A stretch of 64,000 nt of DNA. Source: ZAX-1 sp046533095 (GTDB lineage: Bacteria > Bacillota > Clostridia > Lachnospirales > Lachnospiraceae). The notes beneath the pieces are model-generated. The model saw nothing but the letters and a program-made list of their open reading frames with translations, was not told where the DNA came from and made no database searches. Shown piece after piece: positions 35,481 through 43,190 of the stretch. The translations under genes and the position numbers were made by a program. The DNA is taken from assembly GCA_046533095.1 (NCBI GenBank), contig JAJQRA010000034.1:1-64000 (forward strand), written 5' to 3'. Every line of letters starts with the position of its first letter. Within the stretch, counting starts at the first letter, position 1.

Positions 35481-37331
35481 ATGAAGAAAAAAATTTTTGG
35501 AAAAATACGAATTATTTTTTCATCAATCATTTTAGCATTTTTGTTTATGTTTGTATTTTATGTAATGTTAAATGAACCTAAAAATTATATATATATTGGC
35601 GTAGGAATACTATTAATGTTAATAAGTGTATATGTACTGGTGACTGGAATACTACAGAATAAATATAATGAGCAAATTTTAAATGCAGAGCAGTTTGAAA
35701 ATATTTTTAATTCAGAGAAAGCGTCCTATTTGCTGTTTCGTAAAAATTTTAGTGAAATGGAAGAAAAATTAATTCAATTAGAAAAACAAATGAGACCTTT
35801 TTCCGAAATAACAGAAAATAGCGATCAAACAATAGAAAGCATGTTCCTTAAAATAGGAGAAGACCAAAAAAAAGTGGCCAAAATTACGATAGGTCGAAAT
35901 AAAGAAAATACAGATGCCCTCATGAGTATGAACAAAAAAATGCTAGAAAGAATACTTGATTTTGACAATAAGATTGAGAAAATAACGGAAGAATTATTAG
36001 ATAAGCAAAATAGCTACATAAGTTTAGAACCTCAGAACTTAGAGGAAAAGCAGAACAGTGTTTTAAATAGTGAAGGTCAAGGCATGGCTCAAAAGCAAAA
36101 TGAGATAAATCAAAAACAAGATGAGATTATATCAAATATTAGAGACTTGAAATTGTCAATCAAGAACGAACTGTTTGAAGTTTTCAATCGAGTGTTAGAA
36201 GAACAGCCACAAATTATCATGAACCCACAGAAAATACCGATATCTGCGATAGAGACAGAAAATATAGATTCTAATGAAAATAAAATAATTAATGATTCAC
36301 AGGATTTGATATGGAAAGAAGAAAAGCAAGATATAGAATTGAATATGGTAAAAAATTCTAATTTGTTAGAACAACCCGAATCAAAGAAAGAAGCGGAAGC
36401 TATCATAGAAATAGAGCCAACAATAGAACCGGAACTAACAAAAGAACTAGAAACTATAGAACAACCCGAATCAAAGAAAGAAGCGGAAGCTATCATAGAA
36501 ATAGAGCCAACGATAGAACCGGAACTAATAAAAGAACTAAAGACTATAGAACAACCCGAATCAAAGAAAGAAACAGAAGCTATCATAGAAATAGAGCCAA
36601 CGATAGAACCGGAACTAACAAAAGAACTAGAGACTATAGGAGAACCTGAATCAAAGAAAGAAGCGGAAGCTATTATAGATTTAGAGCCAACGATAGAACC
36701 GGAACTAACAAAAAAATTAGAGACTATAGGAAAACCCGAATCAAAGAAAGAACCGGAAGCTATTATAGATTTAGAGCCAATAATGGAATTTGAAAAAATT
36801 GAATCTTTACCTGTAGTTAAAAGTGATAAAAAAGATGTCAATAAAATGATGAGTCCAGAAGACATAGCAGCATTGTTAACAAATGCAGATGAAGCCAAAT
36901 CAGAAACAGAACCAAAGCCAGAAGCGAAAACAGAACCAAGGGCAGAAGTGAAAGTAGAATTAAAACCAGAGCCTAAAACGAAAACATCAAAAACCGGGAA
37001 AGCGGATGCAAACAAAATGATGAGCCCGGAAGAAATAGCGGCATTGATAGCAAATACAAACGAGCTAAAACCAGAAATCAAAGAAGAGGCAAAACTAAAA
37101 ACTAAAGAAGAGCCCAAAAAGCAAAAAGCCGGGAAAGCGGATGCAAACAAAATGATGAGCCCAGAAGAAATAGCGGCATTGATAGCAAATACAAACGAGC
37201 TAAAATCAGAAAATAAAGAAGAGGCAAAACTAAAAACTAAAGAAGAGCCCAAAAAGCAAAAAGCCGGGAAAGCAGATGCAAACAAAATGATGAGCCCGGA
37301 AGAAATAGCGGCATTGATAGCAAATATGTAA
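35481..37331 (+). CDS. membrane-anchored coiled-coil repeat protein with four MMSPEEIAALIA motifs
   Basis: 616 residues. Two N-terminal membrane helices (about 8-30 and 35-58), coiled coil to about 260, then five 30-residue acidic repeats (EQPESKKEAEAIIEIEPTIE-type, about 297-435). Next come four copies of NKMMSPEEIAALIAN (first variant EDIAALLTN) spaced by Lys/Glu/Pro linkers, the last at the exact C-terminus. That short helix motif resembles the EIDALL peptide at the N-terminus of FliM/FliY and similar motifs at the tails of other clostridial proteins; here it is tandemly displayed. No enzyme domain. Good AGGAGG start. Probably a scaffold exposing binding peptides in the cytoplasm; the partner is unknown. 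Confidence 0.8.
   Translation: MKKKIFGKIRIIFSSIILAFLFMFVFYVMLNEPKNYIYIGVGILLMLISVYVLVTGILQNKYNEQILNAEQFENIFNSEKASYLLFRKNFSEMEEKLIQLEKQMRPFSEITENSDQTIESMFLKIGEDQKKVAKITIGRNKENTDALMSMNKKMLERILDFDNKIEKITEELLDKQNSYISLEPQNLEEKQNSVLNSEGQGMAQKQNEINQKQDEIISNIRDLKLSIKNELFEVFNRVLEEQPQIIMNPQKIPISAIETENIDSNENKIINDSQDLIWKEEKQDIELNMVKNSNLLEQPESKKEAEAIIEIEPTIEPELTKELETIEQPESKKEAEAIIEIEPTIEPELIKELKTIEQPESKKETEAIIEIEPTIEPELTKELETIGEPESKKEAEAIIDLEPTIEPELTKKLETIGKPESKKEPEAIIDLEPIMEFEKIESLPVVKSDKKDVNKMMSPEDIAALLTNADEAKSETEPKPEAKTEPRAEVKVELKPEPKTKTSKTGKADANKMMSPEEIAALIANTNELKPEIKEEAKLKTKEEPKKQKAGKADANKMMSPEEIAALIANTNELKSENKEEAKLKTKEEPKKQKAGKADANKMMSPEEIAALIANM
36369..36790. repeat. 90-bp coding repeat, about 4.7 copies
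   Basis: Units start at 36369, 36459, 36549, 36639 and 36729 and differ by few bases, in frame with the coiled-coil protein. A second in-frame array (about 132 bases per unit at 37010-37331) carries the MMSPEEIAALIA motifs; its last two units are nearly identical. Confidence 0.93.
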
Positions 37332-37479
37332 TAGAACGGATTAATTATGCATAAATGAAAATCTGAATGAAAAATGTAATTTGAATTAGTAATATTCAAT
37401 CATTCCTAGTAAGCATGCCATAAAAGTGGTTTGTCCAATAGCGGTACAGTACGGTTAGATTTTAAAAATATGATATTAA

Positions 37480-37659
37480 AAAGGACGATCAAAAATGATT
37501 TCAATAGCTTATGTAGATTTCAGGTGGAAGACTTGACGAAGTCAGTCGAACATGCTATAAATTATGGTGTAAAAAGCGGATATTCAATATTGTAATACCC
37601 CTACGGTAACATTTGATCCCGCAGGACATCCATTTTGCTTGTCAATCGTTCAGCAATAG
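37480..37659 (+). pseudogene. VOC (glyoxalase/bleomycin-resistance) family gene remnant
   Basis: One frame reads FQVEDLTKSVEHAINYGVK (37519-37575), a typical VOC second-half start. A shift of frame near 37576 then gives DIQYCNTPTVTFDPAGHPFC, then LSIVQQ and a stop at 37657-37659, the normal family C-terminus (DPAGHPFCLS). The first half of the gene is absent. The reading is clear despite the frameshift. Confidence 0.75.
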
Positions 37660-37766
37660 AATCATTACGCTAATAAACGTCACTTTATTCCAATTTTATG
37701 ACTGATAAACGAAAAAACTTCTTACAGGACGCACGTAAACTCTCAAAAGAGTATCAATGTGCAATA

Positions 37767-38108
37767 TCAAAAGCGCATCATGCGCAATATTAAAGGTGTA
37801 TCAATGCGCAATATTAGAAAAGAGTACGGTAAAAACCGTACTCTTTCATGTGAATGGGATTGTGGGGCGTGATGCAACCAGTTATTGAATCTTGTCCTTG
37901 AGAATTGATCTTTCATGTGAATAGGATCGTGGGGCGTGATGCAACGCCAAGCTGTATTGACTCCTTTATATTGTCCTTTTTGGATTAAAACGCCTGTACC
38001 GAGTAGTATAAATGTCGTTTCTATCATAATGTTCAATAATTCAAGGTTGACATCTTTTCCTGAAAAGCCAGGGAAGGTATCAATATAAATAATGAATTCA
38101 ATTAATTT
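37767..38108 (-). pseudogene. 3' fragment of an unrecognised gene, end duplicated
   Basis: Leftward frame without a start codon or ribosome site, reading EFIIYIDTFPGFSGKDVN, then LLNIMIETTFILLGTGVLIQ and KGQYKGVNTAWRCITPHDP. It looks like the C-terminal part of an enzyme, but I do not recognise the family. The segment GGGGCGTGATGCAAC with flanks occurs twice, 67 bases apart (about 37841-37882 and 37908-37949), so codons for CITPHDPIHMK are repeated in another frame. A terminator-like hairpin at 37819-37846 lies inside the apparent extension, so the frame past it is not real. Confidence 0.5.
37819..37846 (-). terminator. 12-bp hairpin, leftward terminator
   Basis: AAAGAGTACGGT and ACCGTACTCTTT with loop AAAA; read leftwards the stem is followed by TTTTCTAAT. 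Confidence 0.65.
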
Positions 38109-38192
38109 TTTCTTTTATATAAAAACATTCTTCTACCTTCGTTTTTTTCTAATCTAGTATCATGTTACTATGAAAATTATTTTTCTACATGT

Positions 38193-39845
38193 TTACTTTA
38201 TTTCGACAACAGATACGGGAATATCACCTTGCGTATAGGTGAATTTAATGTTGTCGCCCTCTTTATATCGAATGATATTAAGAAGACTAGTATTTGTAAT
38301 ATCCACATCAAAAATTTCTTCTTTGCCATCTATTGTAAAATAGATATGAGAATTGCCATCTATTATAACAGATATTATATTGGAAATAGTTCCATTTATT
38401 TCGTTTGTCAATTTACTATCTATAGCAGATATTCCATTATTGCTTAGTAGTTCATTATATGATTTTTCACATTCTTTAATTGTGTCACCGGTTGCTACCC
38501 ATTGATATTTTTGAATATTGACCATTGCATATTGTTTTACAAGTCCGGCATCGTCTTTTAAAGCCATAAAATAGGTAGGTTCATTGGAAATATTTAAAAG
38601 CAATGGGAAGGTAGACTGATAGCCAAGATGCTGTACCTGACCTTCTGCTGAGGACATGGCAGATTCTTCCGTCGCACCTTCAATTTTATAAAAACGAGTT
38701 TCCATTGTTCGCTGGTTCATTAACACGAACCCAACATTAGACTGATCGCCACTAACACTTGTTACACCAGAGTAAACCCACACATCATCGTCAAGTGCAA
38801 TATAATTATATCCGTTTGTAGTCTGCAGGCAATCTCTCTGCCCCAAGATACTGTTAAAATATCCATGTTTTAATGTTCCACTGTAATCATACAATTCCAT
38901 AAGAAGCTCTGCTTGAAAAACTTTGTCGATCCATTGTGGAACATGATTGATATCATATACCGTACAGGCACCACTGATTGCATTACAAATAACAACATTT
39001 TGAACTGTATGACCACCGAATAATCCAATACTAAATTTTTTGACCGGGCAAATCCAATAGGGTATGCCCTCATCGTCTATTTCAAAGAAGATTTGGTCAT
39101 CAAAAATGTAAGTTGGAAAGTTGAAGCGTAAATGGCGATATATATTGTGGTTAAAAATTTCAGATTTTGAATATCGAATACTGTTTTCTAGTTGTATACA
39201 TTCTGTATCTTGCGTAGCCATATCTATTTTTATATAAGCAGGTATGCCAGAACTTTGATTTGTAATCCATTTAATCGCGCTGGCATAAGCAAGAGGCGTT
39301 ACACGAACCGGGCGATTATTCACATTAATTTGGGTGTAATCTTCCGATACTTCAAATTGAGATACCATATCTACCATGCTGCCCATTTTACGATTGCCAA
39401 GTATAGAAGCAGAAGCTTTATCGAGAATAGGTACCGTATTAAAATCTGCTTGTGTAATATCTGCAGTAAAATTACGTTCTTTTACGGTCATAAGTTTTTG
39501 ATATTTTGCCGCATTTACAATTGGAGAGGATAGAATTGAGCCAATAATTAATATAATAAATATAATACTTGCAAGAATAAATCCATATTTAGCAAATCCT
39601 ATTTTTTGTAAAGATAAATCTTTAAGATTTATTTTATTGCCAAATAAAGAATCTTTCATACTTCTATAATCTTTTACATTTTTATGCAAAGCGGCCAATA
39701 TGCTTAAAATAATAATAAATAGGATAATAAACCACCATGTATTTAGAGAATGGATATTTATAGGTGGAAGTGCTACGTAATAATAAATAAAAGCAGCTAA
39801 AATAATGATAATCCCCAATATAAACTTTGAAAATATTTTTTTCAT
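38193..39845 (-). CDS. conserved membrane protein of unknown function
   Basis: 550 residues. Three membrane helices near the N-terminus (about 7-26, 36-53 and 87-110), then a large outside domain of about 440 residues with no recognised catalytic motif. Visible segments are SMVDMVSQFEVSEDYTQINV, GIPAYIKIDMATQDTEC, and a beta-rich C-terminal part (FTYTQGDIPVSVVEIK). It resembles long hypothetical proteins of Lachnospiraceae with the same helix-plus-ectodomain layout. AGAGGAG upstream gives a good start. Single-gene unit. Confidence 0.65.
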   Translation of the reverse strand: MKKIFSKFILGIIIILAAFIYYYVALPPINIHSLNTWWFIILFIIILSILAALHKNVKDYRSMKDSLFGNKINLKDLSLQKIGFAKYGFILASIIFIILIIGSILSSPIVNAAKYQKLMTVKERNFTADITQADFNTVPILDKASASILGNRKMGSMVDMVSQFEVSEDYTQINVNNRPVRVTPLAYASAIKWITNQSSGIPAYIKIDMATQDTECIQLENSIRYSKSEIFNHNIYRHLRFNFPTYIFDDQIFFEIDDEGIPYWICPVKKFSIGLFGGHTVQNVVICNAISGACTVYDINHVPQWIDKVFQAELLMELYDYSGTLKHGYFNSILGQRDCLQTTNGYNYIALDDDVWVYSGVTSVSGDQSNVGFVLMNQRTMETRFYKIEGATEESAMSSAEGQVQHLGYQSTFPLLLNISNEPTYFMALKDDAGLVKQYAMVNIQKYQWVATGDTIKECEKSYNELLSNNGISAIDSKLTNEINGTISNIISVIIDGNSHIYFTIDGKEEIFDVDITNTSLLNIIRYKEGDNIKFTYTQGDIPVSVVEIK

Positions 39846-40568
39846 AGACTCCTCTTTTCTGTATGAACCTTAGCTCATGGCATTGTGTATATAAGTTTGT
39901 ACAAATAAAAACGAAATGTTTCGAAAATATGGTGAAACAGTCTTCCTTATTATTATCTTGCTTTTTTCAAAGCACTTTGATACGTCCATTTTAAAAGAAA
40001 TATGCCGTGAATCAATGCAATCTCTGCTACACTTTTTCAAAGCATCTTGATGCGTACTTTTTGAAATGGTGGTGAAACAGTCTTCCTTACGATAGCAATT
40101 CATTTTGTGCTTATACAAACGAAAATTCAATATTGAAAATATGCTAAAATAACTTCCTTCTACTATAGTATTTCATTTTATCCTTTATTTCAAGTTATTT
40201 GCAATAATATATATCTATTTAAAACGCTTAATGGTTATGATCCAATAAAGAATAAATATGACTGGGAAGGAGGTACGACGGAATAGTTGCAAATTATGAA
40301 TAATTGATATTTTATAAAGTATAAGCTATGGAAGAGCTAATATTTTGATAAGCTAGAAATTAATATGAATAAATATAACTAAGTATGAACAATCTATGAG
40401 TAATTTATGAAAAATATGAATAATTAGGAAAAAAATACTTGTATTTAGGAAACAAGTATTATATAATAAATCTTACAGTAATTCAGATGATAAATTATAC
40501 GTATTGAAGTACCAATATTCGATAAAAGTATATGCTTTGCAAGTAAAGTATGGTCATGGATTATATAC
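39846..40568. other. 723-base non-coding interval with diverged direct repeats
   Basis: GGTGAAACAGTCTTCCTTA occurs at about 39930 and again at about 40070; TTTTTCAAAGCA..TTGAT.CGT occurs at about 39963 and 40033. These form a two-copy duplication of roughly 70-140 bases. The rest is AT-rich without a supported gene; a tRNA-Lys follows. Confidence 0.6.
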
Positions 40569-40641
40569 GCGCCTTTAGCTCAGTTGGTAGAGCACCTGAC
40601 TCTTAATCAGGGTGTCTAGGGTTCGAACCCCTAAAGGCGCA
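40569..40641 (+). tRNA. tRNA-Lys (anticodon CTT)
   Basis: 73 nt. Acceptor GCGCCTT pairs with AAGGCGC, D-arm AGCTCAGTTGGTAGAGC, anticodon loop CTCTTAA with CTT (reads AAG), T-arm TAGGGTTCGAACCCCTA. CCA not encoded. Confidence 0.97.
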
Positions 40642-40646
40642 CTAGA

Positions 40647-40697
40647 AAGCACTAATTTTGAGGACGGATGAGCCCTGGGGTTGGTGCTTTTGTTTTA
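40647..40697 (+). terminator. terminator after tRNA-Lys
   Basis: AAAGCACTAA (from 40646) pairs with TTGGTGCTTT across an inner AGG/CCT stem, followed by TGTTTT. Confidence 0.75.
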
Positions 40698-40758
40698 TAT
40701 CCAAATTATAGAGAAGCTCGCCACCTCCTAGTGGAGAGATGAAGTAAAATGAAGGCAA

Positions 40759-40868
40759 CTTGTCGATAATGGCAGAATTGTTTGCCTTGAGCAAGATACT
40801 GACGATGACAGAATTATTTGTCTTGAGCAAGGGACTGATAATGGCGGAATTATTTGTCTTGAGCAAAG
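40759..40868. repeat. 36-bp tandem repeat, three copies
   Basis: Unit CTGATAATGGCGGAATTATT plus TGTCTTGAGCAAGGGA with small differences. No gene on either strand has a ribosome site here. Confidence 0.9.
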
Positions 40869-40910
40869 AATCTACCGTATATGCTTAGGTGCTAAGTGGT
40901 TGGGAGTATG

Positions 40911-41057
40911 TTACTTCTTCCTACTTCCATTTTTAATATTAACAATAGAAGAAACTTCTCCAAAAGATTTTTTTATTAATACCATTTTTTTATCTAATGC
41001 GGGTGTATGATAAGAATATTCAGATAGGAGCTGCTTAAAAGGTTTCTTACGTTTCAT
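40911..41057 (-). CDS. small hypothetical basic protein
   Basis: 48 residues: MKRKKPFKQLLSEYSYHTPA, then LDKKMVLIKKSFGEVSSI and a GSRKK end. AAAGGAG lies ten bases before the start. No homologue recognised. Nine of the residues at the two ends are Lys or Arg. The frame does not overlap another gene and its codon use fits the genome, so it is probably real, but the evidence is only start site plus sequence character. Confidence 0.55.
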   Translation of the reverse strand: MKRKKPFKQLLSEYSYHTPALDKKMVLIKKSFGEVSSIVNIKNGSRKK

Positions 41058-41161
41058 ATCGTATGGTACTCCTTTCTATCCGTTTTAGCGAATACGAATA
41101 AGTGATTGACATGTTATATTAGTATATGATAGTGAAACTGCTTATGTTAAATAATATGAAA

Positions 41162-41209
41162 CTATTCGGTATCTCCAGTAACGCGAAGTGTTTTGTGTAG
41201 CAAAAGCCA
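41162..41209 (+). repeat. dispersed intergenic repeat, copy 2 of 3
   Basis: Best-preserved copy: CTATTCGGTATCTCC, then AGTAACGCGAAGTGTTTTGT and CAAAAGCC. It lies 12 bases before the long hairpin at 41222. Confidence 0.7.
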
Positions 41210-41221
41210 GAAAATTCATGT

Positions 41222-41272
41222 TTGTTGAACTACTAATGTTTCACAGCATATGAAATATTAGTAGTTCAACAA
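41222..41272. repeat. 22-bp inverted repeat upstream of the DUF1638 gene
   Basis: Arms 41222-41243 and 41251-41272 with a seven-base loop. They pair at every position in RNA if one G-U is allowed. No T run follows, and the gene starts 64 bases later. Confidence 0.85.
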
Positions 41273-41336
41273 TAATACAAATAAAAATGATACCGTTCAA
41301 CCTTAAAGCATACAAACTAAATATACAGGAGATTAT

Positions 41337-42002
41337 GTGAAGCGGACTATTCTTGCGTGTGCAATGATGGAAGATGAATTAAAAAAAGTATACGACGAAA
41401 CAGGATGTACAGATCCTATTATTTGGATTGATCGAGGCTATCATAATACGCCAAATATATTGCGAAATAAATTACAGCAAATAATTGATGAGTTAAAGGA
41501 TAACGATATTATTTTATTAACATTTGGTTTATGTGGTAATGCATTACAAGGCATTTTAAGTAAACAGGCAAAATTAGTGTTGCCTAGATTTGATGATTGC
41601 ATCAATCTTTTATTGTATACGGAAAAAAAGAAAAGAAAAGAGAGAGCCTTGGCTAAGGCAGGATCAATCTATGTTACAAGGGGCTGGACACTAGAGCCTG
41701 AATCTATTTTGGCTCAATACGAGCAAAATATAGAAAAATATGGATATGAAACAGCAAAAATAGTTATAGAAATGATGTATGAAAATTATAAAGAAATAAG
41801 GCTGATAAACACTGGATGTTATGACATAAAACCAGTAGAGGAGTATGTAAAAAAAGCAGCAGAATTAACGAACTTGTCTACATCCTATACGGAAGGTTCT
41901 TCCATTATACTAAAACAATTAATCCTTGAACAATGGGATAATAATTTTATTATACAGGAAGCCGGAATAGAATTAGATGCCTGCCAATGGGAAATGCTAT
42001 GA
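41337..42002 (+). CDS. DUF1638 domain protein
   Basis: 221 residues, GTG start with AGGAG eight bases upstream. The N-terminal strand ILACAMMEDEL, IIWIDRGYHNTP, LLTFGLCGNAL and LPRFDDCINLLL match DUF1638, a family often found beside corrinoid-dependent methyltransferases and glutathione/CoA-type enzymes. Conserved Cys in LACAMM, GLCGN, DDCIN and TGCYD may bind a metal or cofactor. No partner gene is adjacent here, so the role is open. Confidence 0.85.
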   Translation: MKRTILACAMMEDELKKVYDETGCTDPIIWIDRGYHNTPNILRNKLQQIIDELKDNDIILLTFGLCGNALQGILSKQAKLVLPRFDDCINLLLYTEKKKRKERALAKAGSIYVTRGWTLEPESILAQYEQNIEKYGYETAKIVIEMMYENYKEIRLINTGCYDIKPVEEYVKKAAELTNLSTSYTEGSSIILKQLILEQWDNNFIIQEAGIELDACQWEML

Positions 42003-42015
42003 TACTAAGTGAGGT

Positions 42016-42118
42016 GATAAGCAACAAAGTTATAAACAGGGAAAGAAATTTACCTTTTACAAGGCTTCCTTACATGATAAAATTATCTATAAGCGACAAG
42101 TTTATAAATAGGATTTCC
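42016..42118. repeat. echo of the trmB 3' end
   Basis: 42087-42118 (last codons of trmB) and 42016-42051 share ATAAGC.ACAA..TTATAAA.AGG. On the minus strand the copy reads PVYNFVAYH against the true PIYKLVAYR-stop. Confidence 0.7.
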
Positions 42119-42721
42119 AATAGCGGAAAATTTTTCTTCATATTCCGTCATGACATTTCCAATGGAAAGCATTGCATCATGATGCAAATCTTCAGTAGAG
42201 ACTTTTAACCGCCACCCGGCAAGCTTTATTTCATCTAAAGAAAAATAGAATAATTCAGAATTATCTGTTTTAAATTCTACAACACCATCGCTAGATAATA
42301 TTTTATGATAACGAGAGAAAAATTCTTTGGAAGTAAGGCGGCGTTTTGCATGGCGGTCCTTTGGCCAAGGATCTGAAAAATTTAAATAAATATGTTCTAT
42401 TTCATTTAAATCAAATATGTCAACAATTGTTTCGGCATCTATTCTAATAAATCTAAGATTATTTAAGGGGCAAACTTCCATTTTCTGTAAAGCACGTAAG
42501 AGGACACTAGAATACTTTTCAATACCTAAATAATTAATATCTGGATGTTCCTTAGCTAAATTCATAACAAATTGACCTTTCCCCATACCAATTTCGATGT
42601 GGATTGGATTATTATTCAAAAAAAAATCATGCCATTTACCTTTATGGGTATTTGGTATCTGTACACACCATATATTTTCGGCAATCCTTTCTTTGGAACC
42701 GGGTATATTTCTTAAGCGCAT
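42083..42721 (-). CDS. trmB: tRNA (guanine-46-N7) methyltransferase
   Basis: 212 residues. SAM site HIEIGMGKGQFV (about 41-52), NLRFIRIDAE, catalytic region YLNFSDPWPKDRHAKRRL and FKTDNSELFYFSL are typical of TrmB. It methylates G46 in the tRNA variable loop. Single-gene unit facing DUF1638, with the 96-bp three-hairpin array just upstream of its start. Confidence 0.96.
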   Translation of the reverse strand: MRLRNIPGSKERIAENIWCVQIPNTHKGKWHDFFLNNNPIHIEIGMGKGQFVMNLAKEHPDINYLGIEKYSSVLLRALQKMEVCPLNNLRFIRIDAETIVDIFDLNEIEHIYLNFSDPWPKDRHAKRRLTSKEFFSRYHKILSSDGVVEFKTDNSELFYFSLDEIKLAGWRLKVSTEDLHHDAMLSIGNVMTEYEEKFSAIGNPIYKLVAYR

Positions 42722-42740
42722 AAAAGACCCTCCGTAATAT

Positions 42741-42995
42741 AATATAACTTATCAGAAGTTACAGCGCAAGCTCTGATAAAAGGTGCGCATTTGCACCGTC
42801 AATCTGATTATAGGAGCAGCATTTTGTTCCTATAATATAGTTTATCAGAAGTTGCAACGCAGATCCTAATAAAAAGGCACATTTTTTCGTGCCATGAATT
42901 TGATTATAGGAGCAGCATTTTGTTCCTATAATATAGTTTATCAGAAGTTGCAACGCAGATCCTAATAAAAAGGCACATTTTTTGTGCTGTAAATC
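42741..42995. repeat. 96-bp three-hairpin repeat, about 2.6 tandem copies (locus B)
   Basis: Units start near 42741, 42834 and 42930. Each has TTATCAGAAGTT.CA.CGCA, GGCAC-loop-GTGCC and TATAGGA-loop-TCCTATA in the same order as locus A at 3243-3530. The first copy is more diverged. Lies between trmB and dacA, which are transcribed away from each other. Confidence 0.9.
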
Positions 42996-43190
42996 TGCCT
43001 ATTGAATCACGAATGTTCCATAATGAAACTTATCATAGTTCTATTTTACTATAGTTGTATTATAAAAAAAAGACTATATCAGAAAATAAGCAAAAATATT
43101 GAATATAAATTGAAAAATTATTGCTAAATAAAGTCGAAAATATTATACTGTAATTAGTATGTAATAAATATGTAATTTAAGGAGAAAGCA

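Larger units (their letters stand above)
37332..38192. other. 861-base interval with two pseudogenes and local repeats
   Basis: No intact gene. It contains a VOC-family relic (37480-37659), short repeats of TATCAATG.GCAATAT at 37753-37812, a 12-bp hairpin (37819-37846), and a leftward gene fragment whose 3' part is tandemly duplicated (37767-38108). Confidence 0.7.

Noticed and set aside
36110..37399. 429-codon open frame on the minus strand
   Set aside because: It is the complement of the repeat protein: the Ser/Phe/Ile-rich product mirrors the Glu/Lys repeats, and there is no ribosome site.
40642..40866. 74-codon minus-strand frame after tRNA-Lys
   Set aside because: It covers the tRNA terminator and the 36-bp repeat and has no start site.
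41222..41272. Intrinsic terminator
   Set aside because: The 22-bp stem is not followed by a T run on either strand.
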